Assembly (NCBI GenBank): GCA_026027325.1
Contig: JAMSLZ010000001.1
Location: forward strand, 4,836,001 to 4,900,000
Length of the DNA stretch: 64,000 nucleotides
Origin: Actinomucor elegans
Lineage: Eukaryota; Mucoromycota; Mucoromycetes; Mucorales; Mucoraceae
Direction of reading: 5' to 3'
Below, one piece after another: positions 11,512 to 24,376 of this stretch (within the stretch, counting starts at the first letter, position 1; every line of letters starts with the position of its first letter). A model generated the notes under the pieces. That model was not told the origin of the DNA. It searched no databases and was given only the letters and a program-made list of their open reading frames with translations. The translations under genes and the position numbers were made by a program.

Positions 11512-12566
11512 TTAAGCTTCAGTTGTGGGTTTTGGTTCTTCAGTCTTATCAGCTTCAGCTATATACATGATTGTTAGTCAGTCATCCATGAAACACGCGT
11601 TCTAACTTACCTTCTTGAATGTCTGAAGTCCACAAGGTCAAGTTATCTCTCAACAATTGCATAATCAAAGTGGAGTCCTTGTAAGACTCTTCACTTAAAG
11701 TATCGAGTTCAGCAATAGCATCATCAAATGCTTGCTTAGCCAAGTGACAAGCACGTTCGGGTGAATTGAGAATCTCGTAATAAAAAACGGAAAAGTTCAA
11801 AGCAAGACCAAGACGAATAGGATGGGTAGTGGCCAAGTCAACGACAGCTACTTCAGTAGCAGACTTGTAGGCAAGAAGAGCATCAGAAGCAGCTTCTTTA
11901 CGAGCATCACCAGTGGCATATTCGGCAACGTAACGATGATAGTCACCCTTCATCTTATAATAAAAGACTCGGGCTTCACCATCTTGTGCAGTGGGGATCA
12001 AGTGTTCCTTCAACAAGTCCAAGATATCATTACAAACATCATAGAGCTCATTCTCAATCTTGTGTCTATATTCTTTGATCTTGGCTACTTGGGCTTCGTG
12101 ACCTTTGCTTTCTTCCTTTTGCTCAATAGAAGAAACGATTCTCCAAGAAGCACGACGAGCACCAATCACGTTTTTGTACGCGACAGATAAGAGATTACGT
12201 TCTTCTACTGTTAAATCAACACCCAACTAACAAAAGAAAGATGGTTAGTGTACTCAAATAATAAAGATACTGATGATAGACATACCTTGGCGACGTCCTT
12301 CATATAAGAAACCATTTCTACAAAAGATTTAGTACGTTTTCCTTTGCACAACAAACTCGTACTTACCATCATAACGTTCTGCTTGTTCAGCAATCTTTGC
12401 CATATAAACCTGTAAGGAGTTACAAAAAAAAAAAAAGTTGGTTAACCAACCTAATCTCCATCTGAAAAGAATGAGTAATCTCTTACTTGGTCTTCACGTT
12501 CCTATTGAGTTGGTTTTAGTTATCTTTGTCCTTTACTTTGCATAAAATCATACTTACTGTAGCCAT
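11512..12566 (-). CDS. 14-3-3 protein
   Basis: Exons in coding order: 12566-12558, 12501-12487, 12409-12367, 12317-12286, 12226-11611 and 11558-11512, giving 253 aa. 14-3-3 dimers bind phosphoserine/threonine motifs and regulate signalling, metabolism and the cell cycle. Family hallmarks are [24 protein letters not shown] at the N-terminus, then [18 protein letters not shown], the phosphopeptide-pocket segment [12 protein letters not shown], and [12 protein letters not shown] near the end. The divergent tail [13 protein letters not shown] is short and acidic. The first two coding exons are only 9 and 15 nt and are placed by family sequence and phase. Convergent with the TPR-like gene; a 34-nt A tract (11396-11429) lies between them. 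Confidence 0.96.
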
Positions 12567-12859
12567 ATTGAATAAGTTCTTGGATTGTTTTCGCTTGAAA
12601 TAAGAAAAAAAGGGTGAAAGAAAGGGAAAAGAAGAAGAAAAAAAAAGGAAAACGAGAGACCACAGAAATATAGGGGACTACTGCACACACACACACTCTC
12701 TCACACCAAATCATGCGCTTAAGCATCGAAAACGTCACCACTGATTTCGCGCTTCTAGTCGATTTTAAGTGGCGATTTAATTCATATCACAATATTAGTC
12801 CTCCGATAAATCGCATATGATTCGTCAGCTGAAAATTAATTGTTATTTCTCACTATGGG

Positions 12860-13180
12860 AAAAATTCGAGTGAATTTCGAGTGAATTTCAAGTTAACTCG
12901 GTTTGCAGGAGAATCGTTGCCGTTTCGAGTGAATTCAAGTTAACTTGCAATTCACCTGCAATTCACTTGAAAATCAGGTTAACCCGAAATTCACCTTAAA
13001 TTAACTCGAAAAACATGTTAACTCGCAATTCACTTGCAATTCACTCGAAAAACATGTTAACTTGCAATTCACTTGCAATTCACTCGAAAAACATGTTAAC
13101 TTGCAATTCACTTGCAATTCACTCGAAAAACATGTTAACTTGCAATTCACTTGCAATTCACTCGAAAAGCATGTTAACCT
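12860..13180. repeat. Left subterminal repeats of CACTA element, with 39-bp tandem array
   Basis: Repeated motifs AATTCACTTG, AAGTTAAC and GAGTGAATT in both orientations fill 12860-13010. From 13012 to 13167 a 39-bp unit is repeated four times nearly perfectly (starts AACATGTTAACTTGC, then two AATTCACT motifs, ends CTCGAAA), with a partial fifth. Subterminal repeats of this sort are the transposase-binding zones in CACTA elements. Confidence 0.85.
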
Positions 13181-13337
13181 TCCTATGATTTCAACCACTT
13201 ATATTTCAACCTTTTTTGCATGTATTAACCATGTATAGATAATGAAACAACATATGTGTAATGATGACTCTTTATTCAATAAGATAAACGATACAAAATG
13301 GGTATATAATATTAAGCTAATTATATTTACTGATATA

Positions 13338-14011
13338 TTACTGCAGTCCTTGATTTCTTGCATTTCTTAACTGCGCACCTTCCGCTTGAAGCCTACAAAT
13401 GGGTGTTCATTTTTCTCTCCTTTTGATTCAATATGCAATAGTTATAGAATGTACACTTACACTTTCTTCCTGTTATATTTGCTTCTGTTAGTCCATTTTT
13501 CTTGCACAAGAAACTCGCAAGGCCAAAATCTTACACACTTGTTGATGATAGCAAGCCGTTCATCTGATGCTATCGACTGTTGTAGTGCCGACTGTATCAT
13601 GGAGAGCTTATTAAGAGAAGAAAGCAGCCTCCAGCTTTTACATGCAGCTTCTGGGTTCTGCTGCGCAAAAGTTAGTACTGAAGAGAAAGCTTCTTGATCA
13701 AGTATTCCCATCAGGCTGCTGATATCTTCATCATTAGGCACTGGCTCCTTTAGGTGTTCTTTTAAAAAGCATTGGATATAGACTTTAGAATTTACTCTCC
13801 TTTGCTTCTTTGGCACTGGGATAGTTTTTGAGCTTCCTATGTTTAAAGAGGGTTGAAGCTTTTCATCGAAATAGTTTACGAGATCTTGTTTAAAATCTTC
13901 CATCCAAGGTGGAGGTAGATTTATTTGACTGTTAAGATCTCTGTCGTTTTCTCTGCTGCTGGATTGACTGGATTGGCTGGTCTGTCTAATTTGTCTTCTG
14001 TTAGCTGGCAT
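13338..14011 (-). CDS. CACTA accessory protein, unknown function
   Basis: Exons 14011-13461 and 13392-13338 give 201 aa. The protein starts MPANRRQIRQTSQSSQSSSREND, a basic, Ser/Gln-rich N-terminus. A proline/tryptophan segment (LPPPWMEDF), a basic patch (VPKKQRRVNSK, about 75-85, likely nuclear) and a helical C-terminal half follow. It is inside the transposon and transcribed away from the transposase, from a shared promoter. Plant CACTA elements encode a second DNA-binding protein (TnpA) that acts at subterminal repeats, and this gene sits in an equivalent place, but I see no sequence relation to it. The intron donor (AAAGT then GTAAGT) and TTTGTAG acceptor are good; without splicing the ORF would end three residues earlier in the same region. 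Confidence 0.7.
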
Positions 14012-14624
14012 GATTCTAATGATTTTATAAAATTTATGGAAAGAAATGAGTGCAAAAGAAATGCATGTAGTGGAACCATCTTTATATCATAAGCCCTGCA
14101 GTTAAAAATGGCTTTAACTTAATAGGTATAGCCTGTGTCGGGAGAATCTTACCAGGAAGTGCTAGGTATCATATACAAAAAATCAGAACCTATTAGAGCT
14201 AATGTAACGTAATTATGCGTAATAAACAAACCTTGCTCGAATATTGATATCTCTCTTGTGGTGAAACGCACATATGGCACTCTGCATATATATATTAAGG
14301 AATGGGTTTCATCTAACCATCCATCTAAAGAGGGAAGTTTGGATCACCGCTGAAAGGACAATTAATGCAGAGTGAACATATATTAAAAAAGACCTTTGAT
14401 TGTTACCAAGAGACTATTTTCTTTGAAATCTAAATACAAGACATACGTGCTAGATAGGATAGCTAAACTTACTTTAGATCAATAAAACCTCATAAAACGG
14501 TTTTAATTCATTTATTCGCTTTTTATTCAATTTTTACCGCATCTCTAAAACTGTGCATATAATACGTGCAGAGTCCCAACGCTTTTACCTTTATTTTACT
14601 CTTTCGCCTATTTCAACAAGAATA
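14012..14624. promoter_or_regulatory. Divergent promoter of the CACTA element
   Basis: This 613-bp non-coding stretch separates the two transposon genes. Its part from about 14270 to 14525 recurs in reverse orientation at 51190-51450 in the 51-kb MITE-like element, so it is a conserved portion of the element family. Confidence 0.6.
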
Positions 14625-17600
14625 ATGCCTGGTGAAAACTGCCCAGTGTGTCAACAGTACTTTACTAAAAAAGAAATAAGAAGGCATATTATCAATTGCA
14701 GAATGCGACGTGCTTTCAATATATATAGTCAAGTAAAGCAGAAACTTACACTATCTCAGCAAGGTCATTTCGCCAGTAACCCTTATGTATCAGATGATCT
14801 TTTAAACCATGAAACGCAACATCAATCAAGCACTGATATTGTAAATAACAATCCTGCTGATATTTTACGAACAAGCCACTGTGATTTCAGTAACTCTGTA
14901 GATATGAACAGCTTGGATGAATGCGACTCTATAGCGAATGAAGAAGAAAATTCAGAAAAAACTAAGGTAATACAAGAAGGTTGGCGAACAGTTGGCGCTA
15001 TAGAAGAAGACGCAATAAAAAAAACCACAGTGGAAGAAATATACTCTAGATTAAGCAAATTCAAAGATACTATTACCCATCCTATTCAGCTTAAAATCAA
15101 GGACGATGGTAAACAGTACATGGATATTTTAAGTCCTCCAGAGAGGAAAAGTCTAGAACTGAAGTATCTCTTAAAAGAAAACAATGTATCAAAAAGTACG
15201 ACCGAAAAAATATTCAACTTCTTCAATGAGTACTTAATTGAGATGAATAGTGGTATAGTTATTATTTCCATCTTGCTGCTTTACTACTACCAGTGTGCTC
15301 ACTGCTATTCTTATTTTCTTTTATAGAACATCTAAAATTCATCAGCCCGTATAAATGCGAAAGCATTAATAATAATCATATAATCCAACTTCAAGCTGAT
15401 AAATATGACATGTGTCCTGAAGGGTGCTACATGTATTACCCTGGTGACAGTCAAACTGCTTGCCCTAGGTTAAGTTGCAAGAGACATCGTTATGAAGAGA
15501 CATCGTCCACATCAACTATCATGGAAGCTAAAGCCAAGCATTACCAACTATCACTTAGTAAGCAGTTGGCCTATTTTATGCTGTCTGAAAAGAATAGGAA
15601 GAAGTTGAAATATAAAGCTACGCGTAGCTCTGTGTATAGTTCAACCGATGAGCTTGATGGCTGCGAGAGAGATATATTGGATGGATTCGCTTTTAAAAGT
15701 AGAAATAGTGACGCCGAAGAAGACTATAACCTCTCGCTCTCGTTCCATTACGATGGATTCCATCCTTTTGACACAGGTGATAATAGTATGGCAATTATCA
15801 TGTTTACTATTAATGATATACCACCAGAACAAAGGTACAAAACAAAATAACTTGGCGCTGAAACTTTAATGGATAAATTAAATGCTCTATTATAGATTTG
15901 ATCCAGAAAACAGACTGATCGTTGCCGTCATACCTGGTCCGAGAAAACCCTATGATATCTTTAGTTTCCTTTATCCTACCATCCAGGAGCTTCTCGTTTT
16001 GGAAACAGAAGGCATTATTGTCGAAACAGGAACCTCTTCCATCCGTATAAAGGCCCACTTATTAAACATAATTGGTGATATTCCTGGACTATCAGAGCTA
16101 TGTTTACATGCTGGCCATAATTCTTACCATGGATGCCGCATTTGCAAGATCAAAGGCATTTATTCCAAATCAAAAAGGACTATAGTTTTTCCTGGAACAA
16201 ATGAAGCACAAGAGCCCATTGAATACCCATTAAGGACTTCTGAGGATTATCAAAACGGTGACTTGGTAAGAAGCTTAATAAATTAAACAATAGTAACTGT
16301 ATCAGTGTCTAATGCAGTATGATTTGATTAACTATCTAGGCTACTTCACTCAAAGGGAAATTGCCATTTGCATTATTAAAAAGCTTTCATGGATGTTCAT
16401 TTTTTGGATTAGATGAGATGCACTTATGGGGAATGAATATAGCCAAGCACATATGGTCCATGATGAAGGATGACTCTCAGAGATTCGGATACTATAACCC
16501 TTTGTTCCTTCGGAACGCCTATAGAGAAGAAATTGGCAGAGCAATGGTTCAAATACAACGAATGCTTCCAAATGGAGCCATTGATGGTCAATTTATAGGT
16601 ATTAGAGATTAACTCAAGAAACTTAATGCTAATTATTCCAATGAATTAATATCCTTGCTTTTTTCTTCACTTAGATATTTCTTCCAAATCAGGCCAATCT
16701 CGTAGCGTTGACTGGATTGATTTTTTAATGTACATAGTACCCACTTTGGTAGTGGAGGCGTTACGAAAACAACATGCTGATATTTACCAAACCGAAAGAA
16801 ATAGAAAAAAGAAGAGAAAGGTAGCTTCTCCTGTACTGGAAGCTGTTGATGATGCGTGCAATGCTTTGAAATCAATATCCATGGTCTGCACTTTGACCCA
16901 AAAATTCAACATATATCCAAGTGATCTGTTACGGATTGATGAGTAAGTTTTTTTTTTGAGAGACTACTACGTGCAGCTATGCTAAGTTTTCGATAATTTA
17001 TATCGTCTTTTCATTCTAGATTAGTAAAAAGATGGCATGCGTTCTTACTGCAGAAGATGGGAAAAGATACATTTACCATTAACCAGCATTATCTAAAACA
17101 TTTGTCCTATATTATTTTTCAGCTTGGTCCACTTAGATTGATAAGCGCCCGAACTCTTGAAAGAAGTATTCAAGATGTAAAAAGACATATCAAGTCTAAA
17201 CAAAATCCTCAAAAAAACTCTGTCACTGTTCTAATGGATCACTACACAAAAGCGTATAAAAACTGGCAGATTGGAATTGAAAGCCATAGTGTTGATGAAG
17301 ATATGGTATTTAAACCTTCTTCTGCTGACTTAATCAACCAATTATTTCCAACGTGTGATATTAAGCATCTAATCCAGCAATATCTAGCCGATCATAATGG
17401 TTCCAGTTCAACAGAAGAGGAGTACTCTGTTTCTACTTCTAATACTTACGGTAAAACGAGGAATGGCCAAACCGTTGATATTTCTTCAAGAAAACAAAAC
17501 CAAAAGATAGTTGCATACATATCAGATGATACTATGTCCTTACAATATAATATAGGCCAAGTAAAGCAGTTTATTAGATGGAAAGATCAAATACTTGCCT

Positions 17601-17779
17601 TATTACAACATCAAACGACTTTAGTGTTTGATGGTCAAACATGCTGCTATTATACGCAACCCTATGAAGAAAGGCTCCTATGGAAAATAATCAAAGCCAA
17701 GGACATAATAGGATATGCTATACTTATACCTTCTTTATTAAATAAAGACAAAACATATGTTGCTTGGAGACCTTATTAA
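14625..17779 (+). CDS. CACTA transposase (Tnp2 / Transposase_21 family)
   Basis: Six exons (14625-15252, 15327-15834, 15896-16265, 16340-16598, 16675-16942, 17020-17779) give 930 aa with every phase closing. The N-terminus is a C2HC zinc finger (CPVCQQYF...RRHIINC, about 7-26). The Tnp2 core begins around residue 340: HYDGFHPFDTGDNSMAIIM, then PPEQRFDPENRLIVAVIPGPRKP across intron 2, then CLHAGHNSYHGCRICK, and FFGLDEMHLWGMN. These match the DGVxPF..GxxSMWP..., VIPGPKxP and CxxC / D-E-H landmarks of Tnp2-type transposases, which cut and paste CACTA elements by a DDE/D mechanism. A basic KKRKVASP stretch (about 600) is a plausible nuclear signal. The upstream in-frame ATG at 14553 lies in the promoter region; 14625 (MPGENCPVC) fits better. 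No internal stop, so likely functional. Confidence 0.92.
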
Positions 17780-18089
17780 ACCAAGTACATATATAAATTT
17801 ATTCTATACTATCAATGCTGTCTTATATTCGTTGAAACCAGAGCTCTGCTTCACTGTTTAGTTTAACATACAATTTACTCGAACTAGCTCCATATTCACT
17901 CCAATTGGGAAACATGGAAATTCATGGAAAAATAATGGAAATAAAAGTTAAGGTGCATTAACCTGGTTTCCAAGTTGCCATGAAATTCACTTTATTTCAC
18001 TTTAAATTCAGGTGAAAGCACTAATTCACTTGAAATTCACTTGATTTTGCCATGAATTCACTTTATTTCACTTTTTTTTTCCCATAGTG
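17780..18089. repeat. Right subterminal repeats of CACTA element
   Basis: Non-coding tail of the transposon with repeated AATTCACTT and TTTATTTCACTT motifs from about 17980 to the end. On the minus strand they include AATAAA at 18062-18067, 30 bp past the stop of the neighbouring MFS gene. Confidence 0.8.
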
Positions 18090-18096
18090 TCTTCTA

Positions 18097-19596
18097 CTAC
18101 TGTTTATATGCTTTTACTAGATTTGCCAAGTAGAAGAATAAAGAAACGCGCAACATACGCGATGTAAACAATAGTATACTAATAAATGAAAAGATAGCTA
18201 CAATAATCCACATGGTTTTAGCTCCAAAGTGCTCATAGATATAGCCACCAATTATTGCGCCTAATCCACTGCCCAATCCATTGAATGCCATATTGAGTAG
18301 ACCCTGTGCGCTACTTTTTAAGTTAGCAGGTGCTATATGATCTGCCTGTAATGCGCCTGCGCTCCACGTCATGGAAAACCCGATACCATGCAATAATTGG
18401 GTAGCAGTCGCTAACCATGCACCAAATGAAAGTTCAGTACATACGAAATATGTGACGCATCGGTAGACAATAATACTTTGAGCTACAATCAACATTCGAC
18501 GGGCTCCTAAACGATGTAGAATCTTTGTAAGGCGTAAGTGTAAAAAAAACCGATAAAGAAGGCTTGTACTGCGTTCAAACATACCTCTTTGGAAAAGAAA
18601 AAACAAACAACTTCGGTACTACTTCCTAATGGTCCAAACAGACCAACCATAGCAGATGTGCCATGTAAATCGTTTTCGAAAAAGAGATAGAGAAAAGCCT
18701 GAGCTACAGCAAAAGAGAAGCCCATCATAGTCATAAAAGTGAAGAACTGTATGACTTCTGCTTCTTGCAGTAGAAGCCACATTGATATGTCCTCTTTTTT
18801 TGTTACACTGATGTTATCATCGTCATCTTCAATGGTTACAGATGCTGTAGTTGGTGACATGGAGCCATATGTAAAAGTATCATCATCTTGTTCTTCTAGC
18901 TGCCTATAATGAGGTTCCAAATCTGTCACTGCGACAGTTATCACAAAAGCCAAATTGTATACTGTAAACACGATGAATAAAGCATATAAAGTTTCTAGTT
19001 TTTCTGTTAAAAGGCCTGTCAAAAAAACAGATGAAGCAAACCCAATGGGTACACCAATCTTTTGACGTCCATACAGGTCTTTTTGATCTGCTAATACTCT
19101 TAGAATCACCGAATCTACCAGTGCAGCAATTACGGGATAGCCAAAGAACGCGTAACCAAAGCAACCACACGAAGTCAGTGCAATACGGATCCATTCAATT
19201 TCTGAGATAAAAGGCACTATCCCAATAAACAAGATGCACTGTTTTTCAAGTGTTAGTTGATATATATTCTTTACTCATACACAACTTACAACTAGTGCGA
19301 TCAGCATATTCCGTATCATAATCGACTTGTATTTATCCGTCCTATCGACCAACGCGGTCCAATAAGGAAAGGCGATAAATGACACAAAAGGCGCTAAGTA
19401 AATAAATTAGAATTCAATGATATTAGTAGATAGATTGAAGCATACTAATCGAAAATATGAAGCCAATCTTATCATTTCCTAGCCCTAGTACTTTTTTATA
19501 GAATATAGGTAAAAACATTTGACCCGAGCCTATACATCCTATACTAAATACACTTAGCAGTTTTAGCCCGATATAATGATTTTTATTATTAGTCAT
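18097..19596 (-). CDS. MFS transporter, MFS_1-like (nucleoside-permease-like) family
   Basis: Exons 19596-19446, 19393-19290, 19238-18585 and 18522-18097 give 444 aa. The start MTNNKNHYIGLKLL leads into the first membrane segment; a longer in-frame start at 19641 would only add a hydrophobic leader. About 12 hydrophobic segments are seen, with a long acidic cytoplasmic loop (residues about 225-255, containing EDDDDNISVTKK) in the middle as is usual for MFS proteins. Motifs such as FVSFIAFPYWTALVDRTDKYK, GALQADHIAP and QGLLNMAFNGLGSGLGAIIGGYIYEHFG fit the MFS_1_like group, whose substrates are mostly unknown. The CACTA element sits 7 bp beyond its stop codon, so its native 3' UTR has been displaced. 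Confidence 0.85.
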
Positions 19597-19818
19597 AATA
19601 ACAAAAAGATAAAGAAAAGGAAAGAAACGAAAGAACTGCAAGGTACAGGCCCCATTTTAAACGAAAAATCCGATCACGCATTTATTCAATAGTGCATTTT
19701 ACAGAGGTGTATATTACCTATAGAATAGGCATTTTTTTTATAACAAGCAAAAAAAAAAAAAGATAGCGAAAAACAAAATAAAAGATAGCGAAAAACAAAA
19801 TAACAGGGGATATTCTAA

Positions 19819-21749
<1,931 letters not shown>

Positions 21750-22837
21750 GATTATATATCAAAGAGAATAGGGAAATTTCGAAGCTTTTTTTTCCTACTG
21801 TCAAGAAGAGTATAAAGGTACTAAATCTATAAGTTTGGGCTTGAATTTGTGCCTTGTTTCCAAATTATTTCGAGAATAGATGTGCTATTACAATAAAGTA
21901 TAGCGCGAAAAGAGCGAGAAAACGTAAATAACAAAAAAGAAAACAGAAGAAAACAGAGAGAGAAAGAGAGAGAGAGAGAGAGAACCGTTTTAAAAATATA
22001 AAAAAAGTGGGGACCATGTCACACTCTAGTGCGGATCATACATTAACCGCTTTAAGTATTCTATATTTTTTTTTTTTTTTTGTCTAGAGTGAATTCCTTT
22101 TTTGGCTTATTCACTAACAAAGTTAAGCAATGACATTTTGAACTGTGTACCTATCTATATACTACTCTTTGCTACTTCCCACACTTTGAACTTGACTAAT
22201 AAACGAATTGTTCTATTGCAAGTTATATTTAAGGCGGATATTCAATTGACCAGCGTTTGCCCCGGTCCTATTTGAACGCACGTCCAAAAATATATCACCC
22301 AGACAAACTAATTATGGCTCGGGTGACACATGTAAAAGGGGAAACAAAGCATTAATACGCTGGAGCTTCAGCTTCAGCTGATTCAACACCGAGCAAAAGG
22401 GATGAATATGGGCTAGAATATGCCGCTTGACGGACTATTCTTAAGAAAAGGCATAAAAATACAGCTGTTTGAAAAAAGAGAAAAAGCTTCCAAGTTATCA
22501 AATCACACTTCTTGTATCACATACTATGTTCAGATTGGGTTGACAAGTGGTTTATTATCTTTGGTAAATCAGGCAATGTTCTATCCAGCTTGCATGTTGC
22601 ATAGAGTCGGCTCTTAACTTTGGAATTTTCGGCATATAAATCAAACAATAGTGTCTAACACAACAATAAACGAAATTAAGTGCTGAATTCTCGAGAACTA
22701 GGCCCAATAAGATGCTTTGACCGACTCGTGTAAACGCATGTCAATGTAGAAACACACGCAATTTATGGATAATCATTAGTATATATTATATACTAATTGT
22801 ATCACCTGTTGAATAAAAACACAAGTAGAACTAGCAG

Positions 22838-22888
22838 TTTATTCTGAACATGGATCACTAATCAAATGCGACATTTGACCGAGATCTA
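22838..22888 (+). repeat. Dispersed intergenic repeat, copy 4 (best match)
   Basis: Shows ATTCTGAACATGG, then TAATCAAATGCGACATTTG, then ACCGAGATCTACC: a near-consensus copy. Confidence 0.75.
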
Positions 22889-22992
22889 CCTATGTTTGGA
22901 TTATGTTATATAAAAGGGCAAGCAATTATTCACCAACAAGCATCGTATGCTAGTCATAATTCAGCTAAATAGGCCTTGTAGTAGAATCAACA

Positions 22993-23040
22993 ATTCATTC
23001 TGAACACAGAACACAAATTAGATGCGACTTGCTCACATTT
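22993..23040 (+). repeat. Dispersed intergenic repeat, copy 5
   Basis: Shows ATTCATTCTGAACACAG and AAATTAGATGCGACTTG; the right end is diverged. Confidence 0.65.
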
Positions 23041-23169
23041 GGTGGAGGAGCGATCAATGGAGTATTATTCTGTAATTACTGCTGACCATCAGCAATGCGA
23101 TCTATTTAATGTCCATCAATCAAACAAAAAGTTTTACAGTACATACACACTTACTCTAAAGGTGTAGTA

Positions 23170-23205
23170 TTAATCAAATGCGACATTCAATCGAGATCAA
23201 CCAAG
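23170..23205 (+). repeat. Dispersed intergenic repeat, copy 6
   Basis: Shows TAATCAAATGCGACATTC, then AATCGAGATCAACC; the left part is lost. Confidence 0.65.
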
Positions 23206-24376
23206 ATCTGAAATGTAATAAACTCAGGCATCATCTGATGGCTGGGCTCCGCTTGAAGTTTTGAACTCTATTCCTATTAACTTTCATGAAACAAAAGAAG
23301 CATTATTATCTATTTTGAGTTATGGTAAATAAAGTGAACCATGAAACTAGCTTCTAAAATGTCATTAATATCATTAGAATCGAATACTACTACTACTACC
23401 ACTGTAATGGTTACTTGGTTCTTATTGGTTGGCGGAGGTTTGCATAATATTTCCTAGTTTAATGGAGTTCGTGAATTTTGATCCAAATAATTGATGACAA
23501 ATCCAGTCTGCCTTGACAACGTGTGTGCACTGCTGAAGAGGAGGAACTTGATGACCTAAACATAATCTAATAATTTCCTCATCTGATCAAATTATTATTG
23601 ATCAAAGATAAATTTTTGAAATCTTTGGTCTTCAGTCAGAACTTGTATATTTTATACTGTAAAAATAAAACAGAAATACGATGATGTTTTAAGCTATGAC
23701 AAAGTAAATGAATCGTGGGAAAATTCAGACCTAGGGGTATATTCTTTAAATTTTCTGAGATTGGACTATATTTAACGTCCTTGCAATCGTCTATGGATTG
23801 CAGTTTAGTCACATGTGATGATCATTACTTGGTTAAAAGGAAAAATTGCATCTACTAGAGCCATTATTTAAAAGAAATGCATAATATATTATAGCAGTTG
23901 ACTATACATATGCATGTCATATGATAATTAAATGATCAGTAAGTTTTTCGGCTGATCTCGATCCAGCATTGCATTAGTTGTGAATTTCATATTGACAATG
24001 AAGTACTATAGATCTATTATAACATTTGACTGACTAAAATATAACTATTGTATGGTATTTTTCAATAATTGACTACAAAAATTCATAACATAGGTCTCTG
24101 CAATAGATTGCTCGAATGCTCAGTACAATCCTTGATAACCCCCAGTCTGTTATATAGTATTTACTATGCTTACATTAATAAAGGAACTCAATAGTTTGAT
24201 GGTTTTACTGTTTTTTATTTTGTATTGTACATTTTATATATAAGAGTATTGAGAGAGACAGTAAAGAGTATAACTACTACTATACAATTAGGTGAGAGAT
24301 AGAAGAAGCGGTATATAAATTTCGTCTTTTTTTTATGGGTTTTCTATAATAATCTTTCCAACTTCTAGTACCCTTT

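Larger units (their letters stand above)
12848..18092 (+). mobile_element. Complete CACTA (EnSpm-type) DNA transposon with TSD
   Basis: The element proper is 12851-18089 (5239 bp). It begins CACTATGGGAAAAA and ends TTTTTCCCATAGTG, a 14-bp perfect terminal inverted repeat, and is flanked on both sides by the 3-bp direct duplication TCT (12848-12850 and 18090-18092). CACTA termini with 3-bp target duplications define the CACTA/EnSpm superfamily. It carries two divergently transcribed genes around a shared 613-bp promoter region, and subterminal repeat arrays at both ends, all standard for autonomous members. Neither gene shows a stop or frameshift after splicing, so recent insertion and possible activity are inferred. 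Confidence 0.93.
21750..24376. other. Intergenic desert with three tandemly spaced repeat copies
   Basis: No gene seen. 22838-23205 holds three dispersed-repeat copies spaced 155 and 177 bp apart. The part next to 21749 is the WOPR gene promoter and 5' leader. Confidence 0.6.

Noticed and set aside
13012..13167. Regular repeat array that could suggest a CRISPR
   Set aside because: Units are directly adjacent with no spacers, AT-rich, in a eukaryotic transposon end; it is a subterminal tandem repeat.
22420..22617. 65-codon frame in the 22-24 kb desert
   Set aside because: Isolated, short, without conserved features.
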